Below, in pieces: positions 50,457 through 58,294 of a stretch of DNA of 64,000 bases. The stretch's first letter is position 1, and every line of letters starts with the position of its first letter. The DNA lies in contig CAKNLK010000014.1 of assembly GCA_930989535.1 (NCBI GenBank), positions 1-64,000 of the forward strand, read 5' to 3'. The notes beneath the pieces were generated by a model. It was not told the origin of the DNA and made no database searches. It saw only the letters and a list, made by a program, of their open reading frames with translations. A program made the position numbers and the translations under genes. This DNA is from an uncultured Clostridia bacterium (lineage in GTDB: Bacteria; Bacillota; Clostridia; Christensenellales; Borkfalkiaceae).

Positions 50457-51625
50457 AAAGTTTTGTCAATGAACGCTCGAAAAACCTCAAGCCGAGCGGC
50501 ATCCGCAAGTTCTTCGACATCGTGTCGGAGATGAAGGACGCCATCTCCCTCGGCGTGGGCGAGCCGGATTTCATCACGCCGTGGCACATCCGCAACGCGG
50601 CAATCAAGAGTATCCAGCGCGGCTACACGCAATACACGGGCAACCGCGGTCTGCCTGCCCTGCGCGAGCTAATCTCCCGCTACATGGCGGAGCGCTTTTC
50701 CGCCGAATACCCCGCCGAGCACATCATCGTGACGGTCGGCGCGAGCGAGGGCATCGATCTCGTCCTGCGTGCCGTCTGCGAGCCGGGCGACGAAATTTTG
50801 GTTCCCGACCCCGGATACGTGTCTTACCTGCCCTGCGTGCTCCTTTCGGGCGGAACTCCCGTTCCCGTGCGCTGTGTGCAGGAAAACGGTTTTATCCTCA
50901 CCCCCGAGGCGCTCGAGACGGCGATCACGCCCAAAACCAAGGCGCTCGTGCTCGCCTATCCCAATAACCCCACGGGCGGCATCATGACGCGCGAGCAGCT
51001 CGAAAAAATCGTACCCGTCATCGAAAAGCACGACCTTTTGGTCATTTCAGACGAGATATACGCGGAGCTGACCTACGGCAGCAGACACGTTTCCGCAGCG
51101 GCTTTGCCGGGCATGAAGGAACGTACCGTCGTCATCAGCGGCTTTTCCAAGGCGTTCGCCATGACGGGCTGGCGCATCGGCTTTCTGTGTTCCCCGCCCG
51201 AAATCGACGCGGCGGCGCTGAAAATCCACCAGTACACGCTGATGTGCGCGCCTTCGGCGGCGCAATATGCCGCGCTGGAAGGGCTGAAGGACGGGTTCAC
51301 CGACAATTTCGCGGTGGTGGAATCCATGCGCGAGGAATACGACAGGCGGCGGCGGTTCGTCACCGACTTTTTCAACGCCAACGGCCTGCCCTGCTTTGAG
51401 CCGCGCGGCGCCTTTTACGCTTACCCGTCGGTGGAAAAAACCGGCCTTACGGGCGAACAGTTCGCAAACGATCTGCTGCGCGCGGAAAAGGTGGCGGCCG
51501 TGCCGGGCGACGCGTTCGGCGAGGCGGGGAAGTACCACGTGCGCTGTTCGTACGCCACGAGCATGGTGAATCTGGACACGGCGACCGAGCGCATCGCGCA
51601 TTTTGTGAAGAATTTGGGGAAATAA
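50453..51625 (+). CDS. class I/II PLP-dependent aminotransferase
   Basis: 390 aa, the normal length of subgroup I aspartate/aromatic aminotransferases. PLP-binding features: NPTGG (~171-175), SDEIYAELTYG (~200), the Schiff-base lysine in SGFSKAFAMTGWRIG (~233), and the substrate-carboxylate arginine near VRCSYATS (~364). It transfers amino groups from an amino acid to a 2-oxoacid. The pair with Lrp suggests an aspartate, aromatic or branched-chain substrate; I cannot choose. Translationally coupled to the Lrp gene. Confidence 0.92.
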   Translation: MKSFVNERSKNLKPSGIRKFFDIVSEMKDAISLGVGEPDFITPWHIRNAAIKSIQRGYTQYTGNRGLPALRELISRYMAERFSAEYPAEHIIVTVGASEGIDLVLRAVCEPGDEILVPDPGYVSYLPCVLLSGGTPVPVRCVQENGFILTPEALETAITPKTKALVLAYPNNPTGGIMTREQLEKIVPVIEKHDLLVISDEIYAELTYGSRHVSAAALPGMKERTVVISGFSKAFAMTGWRIGFLCSPPEIDAAALKIHQYTLMCAPSAAQYAALEGLKDGFTDNFAVVESMREEYDRRRRFVTDFFNANGLPCFEPRGAFYAYPSVEKTGLTGEQFANDLLRAEKVAAVPGDAFGEAGKYHVRCSYATSMVNLDTATERIAHFVKNLGK

Positions 51626-51663
51626 TTCCCGCCGATTTTCGCGCGGGCGCACAAAATTATAAC

Positions 51664-51692
51664 TTGACATTTTTCCGGTAATACTGTATAAT
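51664..51692 (+). promoter_or_regulatory. perfect SigA promoter upstream of greA
   Basis: TTGACA (51664-51669), 17-nt spacer, TATAAT (51687-51692). Confidence 0.9.
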
Positions 51693-51712
51693 GATAAGCG
51701 GTAAGAAAGAAA

Positions 51713-51784
51713 GGCCGGCATAGCCGGCCGCACGACCGGGATAAAAGGTGATTCCGCACCCGCAAGGCGCGGAATCACTCTTTT
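51713..51784 (+). terminator. leader hairpins and terminator-like stem upstream of greA
   Basis: GGCCGGC/GCCGGCC (51713-51729) is followed by GTGATTCCGC (51748-51757) paired with GCGGAATCAC (51769-51778) and then CTTTT after one T. The second stem looks like an intrinsic terminator and lies within the greA leader, 60 nt before the start codon. Transcripts may end here as a ~85-nt RNA or read through. Confidence 0.65.
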
Positions 51785-51844
51785 GCAAATATAGGCGGGG
51801 GAAATACCCCGAAACAACAAATCGGAGTGAGGTGTTTTAGGATT

Positions 51845-52315
51845 ATGGCAGAAGAATTCATCATGACGCAAAAGGGCTACGATGAAGCTGTCGAGCGGCT
51901 GAAGTATCTTCAGACGCAGAAGAAGAAGGAAATTACCGAGCGCATCAAGGTTGCGCGCGGGTTCGGCGACCTTTCGGAGAACGCGGAGTACGACGCCGCG
52001 AAGAACGAGGAAGCACTCAACGAGAGCGAAATCCGCGAGCTGGAAAACATGATTAAGAACGCGAAAATCATGGAGGAGAGCACGGATAACAGCAAGGTGC
52101 ACTTCGGCAACACGGTCACGGTATACGACTACGACCTCGAAGAAACGGTCACATATACGCTCATGGGCTCGACGGAGGCGGATTTGGAAAAGAACATCAT
52201 CTCCATCGATTCCCCCTTCGGCGCGGCGCTCGTCGGCGCGCGCGTGGGCGAAAAAGTCACGGTGCACGCGCCGGGCGGCTTCGATTATGAAGTCGAAATC
52301 AAAGAAATTCGTTAA
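51845..52315 (+). CDS. greA: transcription elongation factor GreA
   Basis: 156 aa. N-terminal coiled-coil hairpin with LSENAEYDAAKNEEALNESEIRELE at ~40-65, including the tip acidic residues (D/E of GDLSENAEYD), and a C-terminal FKBP-like domain (FGNTVTVYDYD, DSPFGAALVGARVGEKVTVHAPGGFDYEV). It stimulates transcript cleavage by backtracked RNA polymerase. The start at 51845 gives the family's MAEEFIMTQKGYDEAVERL; a start six codons earlier adds unrelated residues. Preceded by a strong promoter and an attenuator-like leader. Confidence 0.96.
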   Translation: MAEEFIMTQKGYDEAVERLKYLQTQKKKEITERIKVARGFGDLSENAEYDAAKNEEALNESEIRELENMIKNAKIMEESTDNSKVHFGNTVTVYDYDLEETVTYTLMGSTEADLEKNIISIDSPFGAALVGARVGEKVTVHAPGGFDYEVEIKEIR

Positions 52316-52350
52316 AACGTACTCCCGCAGGGGAGGCAGAGGACTTGCAC

Positions 52351-53343
52351 ATGGACGCTAAAATCACAAAAAAACGGCTGGGCCTGCTCCTTTCATACGA
52401 TTGGCTTAAAATCCTCGGCATCTGCGTCGCCGCGGTGTTGCTGTGGTCGCTCCTGTTCACCACGATGGCGACGCGCGCCACCAACGGCCAGCGCTTTGAA
52501 ATGTACCTGTACCCGGGCGTTCGCTTTGCCAATTCGGTCGACGTAACTTCGCTGCACGAGCGGGACAAAAACGACGTGCTCTCGTACGACGTACTCGACG
52601 TTTCGTCGGTTTCCCTCGAGTCCAACACGATGTCTACCATCATGGCGGCGCACTTTGCCGCCGGGCAGGGCGACGTTCTGTTTGCCGCCGACATTGAGCC
52701 GACGAGGGACGAAAACAACAATATCACCGCCTACAACGGGCTGGATAGCTTTATCGGCAGTTATTACGGCAACGCCGTCTGGCTGGGAGCGGACGGCCAG
52801 CCGTGGGAAAGCCCGAACGGCGATAAGAAAGCCAACTACTTTGCCGACTGCGAGGCGTATCTCAACCGCTTCTATAACGGCGATTGGAAGAACGGCGAGC
52901 CGGACGAAGACGCCATGCGCGCGAATTTCGACGAGCGCACGGAAGGGGACAAGCGGTATAAAAACGACGCGCAGCGCGCGATCGGCCGCGAGCAGGAAGT
53001 GGCGCGCATCCAGAACCTGCGCAACGCGTATGCGAAGGTCAATGAATGGCTCACTTCCGGCAGTGCAGACAGCCCGATCAGCATCAAAACGACGGAATTG
53101 TTGGTGGATTTAAACGAGGACGGCGAGCCGGAGACGGTCGAGTGGCAGTATGCGTTCGATTTGAGCAACATCGATAATTTGACCGATTTTATATCCTATC
53201 AGACGGAGGACGGCACGGGTACCAAAGAGGGGCTGTGCATGGTCATTCTGAATACGGGCAGTTCGGGCGAAGAGGATTTGCGCTACGAGCCGATTACGTT
53301 TTTGGAATATTTGGTCAAAACGTACGCGCCCAATAAATACTGA
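52351..53343 (+). CDS. single-pass membrane protein of unknown function
   Basis: 330 aa from the ATG at 52351 (AGAGGA 7 nt upstream; a TTG two codons earlier is less likely). A ~20-residue basic N-terminus precedes one membrane segment (~21-42: WLKILGICVAAVLLWSLLF), then a large outer domain. IMAAHFAAGQGDVLFAADIEPT (~92-113) resembles a strand-helix unit seen in solute-binding folds, but I cannot assign a family. ELLVDLNEDGEPETVEWQYAF is the last recognisable beta element. It lies 36 nt after greA, so it may be cotranscribed. Confidence 0.75.
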   Translation: MDAKITKKRLGLLLSYDWLKILGICVAAVLLWSLLFTTMATRATNGQRFEMYLYPGVRFANSVDVTSLHERDKNDVLSYDVLDVSSVSLESNTMSTIMAAHFAAGQGDVLFAADIEPTRDENNNITAYNGLDSFIGSYYGNAVWLGADGQPWESPNGDKKANYFADCEAYLNRFYNGDWKNGEPDEDAMRANFDERTEGDKRYKNDAQRAIGREQEVARIQNLRNAYAKVNEWLTSGSADSPISIKTTELLVDLNEDGEPETVEWQYAFDLSNIDNLTDFISYQTEDGTGTKEGLCMVILNTGSSGEEDLRYEPITFLEYLVKTYAPNKY

Positions 53344-53367
53344 GCATTGAATTTGAAAAAAGTATTG

Positions 53368-53391
53368 CGCGCCCTCCCGCGGGAGGGCGCG
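53368..53391 (+). other. 11-bp GC hairpin just upstream of the decarboxylase gene
   Basis: CGCGCCCTCCC and GGGAGGGCGCG are exact complements separated by 2 nt, 15 nt before the ATG at 53406. It has no T-tract, so it more likely affects translation or mRNA stability than termination. Confidence 0.4.
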
Positions 53392-53405
53392 AGTGAGGAT
53401 AGGGG

Positions 53406-54770
53406 ATGAAGCTGTATATCTACGGGGCCTTAAAGAACTACATGGCGCGGCGCCCCGCGCGCTTCCATATGCCGGGGCATAAGGCCAACCGGAGGCGCTT
53501 TCCGCTCTTCAAGGACGCGGCGCTCGATATCACCGAGCTGCCGTTTTCCGACTGCCTGGAGAGCCCCGAGGGCATTATCGACGACGCCCAGCGCGACATC
53601 GCCGACGTGCTCGGCGCGCGCGCGAGCTTCATTCTCACCGACGGCTCCTCCTGCGGCGTGTTTGCGATGCTCTACATCGTCAAAAAGCGGGGCGGCAAAG
53701 TCGTAATCCCGCGCAATTCGCACAAGAGCGTGTACAACGCCTGCGCGGCGCTCGGCGTCGAGCCGTACATCGTGCAGAACAACGAAAAGGACGGGCTCCT
53801 GCTGCCGCCCACCGCGGCGGATATCGAAACGGCGCTCAAAAAAGAGAGAGACGTATCCGCCGTTCTGATTACCTCGCCCGATTATTACGGCAACATTGCA
53901 GACCTTTCCGCCATCGAAAAGGTCTGCCGCCGCTATAACAAGATTTTTATGGTCGACGGCGCGCACGGCGCCTACCTCAAATTCGACGCGGACGCGCGCG
54001 GGCTGTACGCGGGCGAATGCGCGCACGTCTGGGTGGACGGTTCGCACAAGACCATGCCCACCCTCACGCAGGGCGCCCTCCTCAACGTGAACGACGAGTC
54101 GCTCGTCTCCGACGCGGCGGAGGGGCTGAACGTCTTCCGCACCACCAGCCCGTCCTACCCCGTTATGGCGAGCGTGGAGTACGGCGTCAAGTATATGGAG
54201 GAGAACGGCGCACAGCTCATCGACGCCGTCCGCCGCGAACTCATCCTCCTCAAAGCGCGGCTGCGCAGGGCGGGCATTCCCTTCTATACGGAGAGCAAAA
54301 CGCTCGTTTTGGCAATCGACTTCGGCGCGATGGGCATTTCGCCGTATAAGGCGGAGGAGGAACTCGCCCGCCGCGGCGTGTATGCGGAGATGTGCGACGG
54401 GCGCTATCTCCTCTTCTATTTTTCGCCGCTCACGCCGCCCGTGCATCTGCGCCGGCTGGAACTCATGCTCCGCTTCGTCGCGCGCATGCGCGGTCTGAAG
54501 GGCACGTATGTACCGCCCGCGGGCTTCGCCTGCGGTGTCAAAAAATTCAGCTATCTCACGGCAAATTCGCTCGCGCTGGAATACGTTCCGCTCGAAGAGG
54601 CGGCGGGCAGGATTGCCGCGCGCAACGCGGGCGTCACGCCTCCCTGCTTCCCCACCGTCGTGGCGGGCGAGCAGATTACCGGGGAGGTCGTGGAGGCGCT
54701 GTCGCAGGCGGCGCACACATTCGGCGTGTTCCGCGGAAAGGTCGCCGTCATCAACATCGGCGGGAAATAA
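53406..54770 (+). CDS. Orn/Lys/Arg decarboxylase-like PLP enzyme (YaaO type)
   Basis: 454 aa. Starts with the fold-type I decarboxylase signature RFHMPGHKANRR and has LDITELPFSDCLESPEGII. PLP site: MVDGAHGAYLKF, then DGSHKTMPTLTQGA with the Schiff-base lysine at ~217. The family includes arginine/lysine/ornithine decarboxylases and the B. subtilis protein YaaO, which also lies just before tmk and holB. At ~454 aa it matches YaaO-like proteins and lacks the response-regulator-like N-terminal wing of larger decarboxylases. Substrate unknown; cadaverine or agmatine/putrescine production is possible. Confidence 0.9.
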   Translation: MKLYIYGALKNYMARRPARFHMPGHKANRRRFPLFKDAALDITELPFSDCLESPEGIIDDAQRDIADVLGARASFILTDGSSCGVFAMLYIVKKRGGKVVIPRNSHKSVYNACAALGVEPYIVQNNEKDGLLLPPTAADIETALKKERDVSAVLITSPDYYGNIADLSAIEKVCRRYNKIFMVDGAHGAYLKFDADARGLYAGECAHVWVDGSHKTMPTLTQGALLNVNDESLVSDAAEGLNVFRTTSPSYPVMASVEYGVKYMEENGAQLIDAVRRELILLKARLRRAGIPFYTESKTLVLAIDFGAMGISPYKAEEELARRGVYAEMCDGRYLLFYFSPLTPPVHLRRLELMLRFVARMRGLKGTYVPPAGFACGVKKFSYLTANSLALEYVPLEEAAGRIAARNAGVTPPCFPTVVAGEQITGEVVEALSQAAHTFGVFRGKVAVINIGGK

Positions 54771-54775
54771 GGGCT

Positions 54776-55402
54776 ATGAAGGGCAAATTTATCGCGTTCG
54801 AGGGGTGCGAAGGCGCGGGCAAATCCACGCAGATGCGCCTCCTCTCCGAATATCTGGAAAGGCGGGGAGTGCCGCACATCGTCACCCGCGAGCCGGGCGG
54901 CAGCGAAATCTCCGAAGCCATCCGCAAAGTCATTTTAAACGGCAAATTCACGTCCATGGCGGACGAGTGCGAGGCGCTCCTGTACGCCGCGGCGCGCGCG
55001 CAACACCTTGCAGACACCGTCGGGCCGGCGCTGCGCGAGGGCAAAACGGTGCTGTGCGACCGCTATATCTTCTCCTCCTACGCCTACCAGGGCTACGGCA
55101 GGGGGCTGGATATGGCATTTTTGGAGAACATCAACAGCTACGCCGTGCATCATTTTATGCCGGACGTAACGCTGTTTTTGGATATTCCGCCCGTCCTGGC
55201 GTTCGCGCGCAAGCACGGCGCGGATAAGGAAGACCGCATCGAGCAGGCGGGCGAGGCATTCCATAAAAAGGTGTACGAGGGCTACCGGGCGCTCCTGCAA
55301 AAGTACCCGGGGCAGCTGGTGCCCGTCGACTGTTCGGGCAATAAATTCCAGACGCACGAAAAAATCGTGGCGTTGCTCAAAAAGACGGGCGTTATCGGTT
55401 AG
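54776..55402 (+). CDS. tmk: thymidylate kinase
   Basis: 208 aa from the ATG at 54776, 5 nt after the decarboxylase stop. P-loop EGCEGAGKST (~9-18), DR(Y) motif CDRYIFSSYAYQG (~99-111) and the LID region RKHGADKEDRIEQAG (~148-162). It phosphorylates dTMP to dTDP for DNA synthesis. A longer frame that starts inside the decarboxylase gene was rejected because the family start is MKGKFIAFEGCEGAGKS. Confidence 0.97.
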   Translation: MKGKFIAFEGCEGAGKSTQMRLLSEYLERRGVPHIVTREPGGSEISEAIRKVILNGKFTSMADECEALLYAAARAQHLADTVGPALREGKTVLCDRYIFSSYAYQGYGRGLDMAFLENINSYAVHHFMPDVTLFLDIPPVLAFARKHGADKEDRIEQAGEAFHKKVYEGYRALLQKYPGQLVPVDCSGNKFQTHEKIVALLKKTGVIG

Positions 55403-55431
55403 CGCCCGCAGGGAGAGCAAGGAGGGGCAAG

Positions 55432-56355
55432 GTGTCGCTTTTTACGGAGAGCAGGGCGTATAAAATCGTCGCGGGAGACGTCGCGCGCGGCGGCGTTTCG
55501 CACGCCTATCTGCTCGTCTGCCCCGACGGGCGCAACCTGCGCGCCTTTCTAAAGGAGCTCGCCAAGCTCATCATGCGCGCGGACGAACGCGCCGCGCGGC
55601 TCATCGACGAGGAGATGTACAGCGACTGCCGCATTTTCCCCGCCGAAGGGGAAAAGACGGCCGTCTCCGACGTCAAGGACATGCTCGAGGGCTGCTACAT
55701 CAAGCCGGTCGAGGGGGACAAAAAGGTGTTCGTGCTCGACTGCATGCAGGAGATGCTCCCGCCCGCGCAGAACAAGCTGTTAAAGGTGTTGGAAGAGCCG
55801 CCCGAAAACGTGTATTTCGTGCTCGGCGCGACGAGCGAATTTCCCGTGCTCGCCACCGTCAAATCGCGCTCGAAGCGGCTGGATTTGTTTTCTTTCCCGC
55901 AGGAAAAAGTCGCAAAATACATCGCGGAAAAATACCCTTACCGCCCGGACGCGCAGGAGATTGCCGCGGCGTCGGGCGGCGTGCTCGGCGTCGCCGAAAG
56001 CATGGCGGAAAGCGCGGGGCAGGGGGAGGACGCGGTTCTGTTCGCGCTCAATCTGTCGCCCGCGGCCATTCCCATCGCGGCGAAAAAATATTCCTCGCGC
56101 GAGGAATTGGCAAAGTTTTTGCCCATGCTCCGCATCGCCTATCGGGATATCCTCCTGTGCAAGCTGGGGCGGGAAGATTTGCTCCTTTCGGGCGGGGATA
56201 AAAAGATATTGCGGCGCGCGGCGGCGCGCTACACGGCGGCGGCGCTGGTCAACGCGCAGGAGCGCATCGGCGATTTGGAGCGCGATTTGAAGTTCAACGC
56301 AAACGCGCAGGCGGGAACGGAGGCTCTGCTTACAGGGATTTTGGAGGGACGATGA
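55432..56355 (+). CDS. holB: DNA polymerase III delta' subunit-like protein
   Basis: 307 aa, GTG start with AAGGAGG upstream. HAYLLVCPDGRNLRAFLKELAKLIM replaces the usual HAYLF-GPRGTGKT, so the Walker A motif is absent, and the zinc-binding cysteines of Bacillota delta' are missing too. MLPPAQNKLLKVLEEPPENVYFVLGATSE and the sensor segment ATVKSRSKRL (SRC changed to SRS) are typical of clamp-loader AAA+ subunits. Position between tmk and ricT is the standard one. It is part of the clamp loader that opens the sliding clamp. The next gene overlaps its end (ATGA). Confidence 0.88.
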   Translation: MSLFTESRAYKIVAGDVARGGVSHAYLLVCPDGRNLRAFLKELAKLIMRADERAARLIDEEMYSDCRIFPAEGEKTAVSDVKDMLEGCYIKPVEGDKKVFVLDCMQEMLPPAQNKLLKVLEEPPENVYFVLGATSEFPVLATVKSRSKRLDLFSFPQEKVAKYIAEKYPYRPDAQEIAAASGGVLGVAESMAESAGQGEDAVLFALNLSPAAIPIAAKKYSSREELAKFLPMLRIAYRDILLCKLGREDLLLSGGDKKILRRAAARYTAAALVNAQERIGDLERDLKFNANAQAGTEALLTGILEGR

Positions 56356-57515
56356 AGGTTATCGGAATTAAGTTTAAAGAGGGCGGAAAGATTTATTTCT
56401 TTGCGCCGAACGAGGGCGAGGAATACGAAGCGGGCATGCAGGTCGTCGTGGAAACGAGCAAGGGGCTCGAGTTCGCGGCCGTCGCCTATCCGCCCAGGGA
56501 AGTGGACGAGTCGGAGGTGGTGCAGCCGCTCAAACCCATCGTCCGCATCGCCACGGAAAAGGATATCGAGCAGGTAAAACGCAACCTGGAGCGCAAGCCG
56601 CAGGCGATGAAGCTCGCGCAGGAAAAAATCGAGAAGCACAACCTCGCGATGAAGCTCATCGACTGCGAATTCGCCTTCGACGGCAGCAAAGTCATCTTTT
56701 ATTTTTCGGCGGAGAGCCGCGTCGACTTCCGCGATCTGGTCAAGGATTTGGCGAGCGCTTTCCACATCCGCATCGAGCTGCGGCAGGTGGGCATCCGCGA
56801 CGAAACGCGCCTCTTGGGCGGCATCGCGCCCTGCGGCAGGGAGTGCTGCTGCGCCGGGGCGATGTGCGATTTCAAAAAGGTGTCCATCAAAATGGCAAAG
56901 GTGCAGGGGCTTTCGCTCAATCCGGGCAAAATCAGCGGCCTGTGCGGCAGGCTGATGTGCTGCCTGAGTTACGAAAACGACTATTACAGCGAAGTGTATA
57001 AAAAGATGCCCAAAGTCGGCTCCGAGGTTTCCACGCCCGACGGCAAGGGCACCGTCGCTTCGGTGAATATGCTCAAGCTCGTCGTGCGCGTCAAGCAGGA
57101 AAAGGACGGCAGCCTCACGTATAAGGATTACCCGCTGGACAGCATCCGCTTCCGCGGCAAAAAGGGCGCGGAGGAAGAGGAGCCCGAAGATTTCGAGGAG
57201 GAAATCGCAGAGGAGACGGACGTGCGGGAGAACCGCGCCGATGCGGGCGAGCGCGCAGAGCGGCGGGAGCGGCAGAACCGCCCCGAGCGGAATAAAAAGC
57301 GCGAACCTGCCGACGCCCCCGCCCCCGAAAAGGCGGCGCAGGGCGAACCGCGCGAGCGCGGCGGCCGCGATAAGCGCCGGCGGAACCGGAAGCATAAAAA
57401 GGAAAACGCGGCGCCTTCGGGCGAGCGCAAGCCGAACGAGTCGCAGGCGGGCGAGCGGCGGAGCAATCCGCCCCGGCAGGAAGCGAAGCGGGGCGAGCCG
57501 CGCGGCGAAGAATAG
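56352..57515 (+). CDS. ricT: PSP1-domain regulatory protein RicT (YaaT)
   Basis: 387 aa. The PSP1 core spans ~1-275. Cysteine-rich signatures GRECCCAGAMCDFKK (~161-175) and SGLCGRLMCCLSYE (~196-209) match RicT/YaaT, which in B. subtilis forms an Fe-S-containing complex with RicA and RicF that promotes RNase Y-dependent RNA processing and affects sporulation and competence. The last ~110 residues are a highly charged, low-complexity Glu/Arg/Lys tail (RNRPERNKKREPADAP-like), longer than usual and probably disordered. No ricA or ricF gene is in the window. Confidence 0.94.
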   Translation: MKVIGIKFKEGGKIYFFAPNEGEEYEAGMQVVVETSKGLEFAAVAYPPREVDESEVVQPLKPIVRIATEKDIEQVKRNLERKPQAMKLAQEKIEKHNLAMKLIDCEFAFDGSKVIFYFSAESRVDFRDLVKDLASAFHIRIELRQVGIRDETRLLGGIAPCGRECCCAGAMCDFKKVSIKMAKVQGLSLNPGKISGLCGRLMCCLSYENDYYSEVYKKMPKVGSEVSTPDGKGTVASVNMLKLVVRVKQEKDGSLTYKDYPLDSIRFRGKKGAEEEEPEDFEEEIAEETDVRENRADAGERAERRERQNRPERNKKREPADAPAPEKAAQGEPRERGGRDKRRRNRKHKKENAAPSGERKPNESQAGERRSNPPRQEAKRGEPRGEE

Positions 57516-57588
57516 CCGTGCGCACAGCCGTTTCGGAAAAAAAGGGTAAAAATTCCGAAAAAAATCGGCAAAACAATGCGTTTGTGCC

Positions 57589-57617
57589 TTTACTAATCGC
57601 AAAAGGTGTGGTATAAT
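57589..57617 (+). promoter_or_regulatory. SigA-type promoter of the ferredoxin gene
   Basis: TTTACT (57589-57594), 17-nt spacer, TATAAT (57612-57617). Confidence 0.65.
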
Positions 57618-57668
57618 ATACAAGACGGCAAGGGCCGTTAACAGTTCGTAATTTGGAGGTAGAGTACA

Positions 57669-57839
57669 ATGGCTCACAAGATTTCGGAAGATTGCATTTC
57701 CTGCGGTGCGTGCGCGGATACCTGCCCTGTCAATGCGATTTCGCAGGGAGATACCCAGTATCAAATCGATCCGGACGTGTGCATCGACTGCGGCGCCTGC
57801 GAAGACGGATGCCCTGTCAGCGCGATTAAACCGGAGTAA
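57669..57839 (+). CDS. 2[4Fe-4S] ferredoxin
   Basis: 56 aa, the classic clostridial length. Two complete cluster motifs, CISCGACADTCP (9-20) and CIDCGACEDGCP (38-49), each CxxCxxCxxxCP. It starts MAHKISEDC, with GGAGGTAG upstream. It shuttles low-potential electrons between enzymes such as pyruvate:ferredoxin oxidoreductase and hydrogenase, which supports an anaerobic, fermentative organism. It has its own promoter and is followed by a 26-nt palindrome. Confidence 0.97.
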   Translation: MAHKISEDCISCGACADTCPVNAISQGDTQYQIDPDVCIDCGACEDGCPVSAIKPE

Positions 57840-57857
57840 TCGGAAGGTAAACAGCGG

Positions 57858-57883
57858 CCTTGCGCGGAAATTTCCGCGCAAGG
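57858..57883 (+). other. perfect palindrome after the ferredoxin gene
   Basis: CCTTGCGCGGAAA and TTTCCGCGCAAGG are exact complements. There is no T-tract, so read-through into the tRNA gene is possible; no separate tRNA promoter is evident. Confidence 0.5.
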
Positions 57884-57977
57884 GGATTTACCGCCAATCG
57901 GCCGCTGCGGCGGGAGTGGCTTTGGCGGTTGTGCGCGGCGCTTTCCGTATAGGTGCGCGCGGAAGCAAACGGAATAT

Positions 57978-58053
57978 GGGGATATAGCTCATCTGGTAGA
58001 GCGCTTGAATGGCATTCAAGAGGTGGACGGTTCGAGTCCGTTTATCTCCACCA
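57978..58053 (+). tRNA. tRNA-Ala (GGC)
   Basis: 76 nt. Acceptor GGGGATA with TATCTCC, D stem GCTC/GAGC, anticodon stem CTTGA/TCAAG around loop ATGGCAT (anticodon GGC), T stem GACGG/CCGTT with loop TTCGAGT, then A and an encoded CCA. All four stems form. It decodes GCC and GCU alanine codons. Confidence 0.97.
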
Positions 58054-58143
58054 TAACGGAACTATCCGAACCCGGATAGTTCTTTTTGTTTGGGTTCGTA
58101 TTTGTTCCGAGACCGCCTGGTATAACGGAACTATCCGAACCCG
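58053..58143 (+). repeat. 22-bp direct repeat at the 3' end of tRNA-Ala
   Basis: The 22 nt starting at the last base of the tRNA (58053-58074; begins ATAACGGAAC, ends CCGAACCCG) recur exactly at 58122-58143. The first copy is half of the tRNA terminator; the second lacks the pairing half. The interval is 69 nt. Confidence 0.85.
58059..58087 (+). terminator. terminator of tRNA-Ala
   Basis: GAACTATCCG (58059-58068) pairs with CGGATAGTTC (58073-58082), followed by TTTTTG. Confidence 0.9.
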
Positions 58144-58156
58144 ACAGTAAATAAGT

Positions 58157-58188
58157 ATCCCGAGGAGTGCCGTCCCCGGGATTTGTTT
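58157..58188 (+). terminator. weak hairpin with T-rich tail
   Basis: ATCCCG (58157-58162) pairs with CGGGAT (58177-58182), followed by TTGTTT. A second possible stop signal after the tRNA. From 58189 to 58294 I see nothing else. Confidence 0.4.
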
Positions 58189-58294
58189 CGTCCGTGTAAT
58201 TGTAATAGATTTCTATAAAGAAAAAGCGGAGAGTATCCTCGCCGCTTTGGAATCGGAAATTTGTGCAAGTATAAAAAAAGATATAGCCTAAAAA

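Noticed and set aside
53430..54716. 428-codon minus-strand frame
   Set aside because: Antisense to the clearly recognisable decarboxylase; Arg/Ala-rich shadow without start signals.
54392..54775. 128-codon N-terminal extension of thymidylate kinase
   Set aside because: Lies inside the decarboxylase gene in another frame and is low-complexity Arg/Ala; the family start and spacing favour 54776.
57541..57580. terminator after ricT
   Set aside because: TTTCGGAA and TTCCGAAA can pair, but the following tract is A-rich on the coding strand, so it is not a normal intrinsic terminator in this direction.
56229..57881. 550-codon minus-strand frame
   Set aside because: Spans ricT, its charged tail and the ferredoxin gene in antisense; explained by GC-rich codons.
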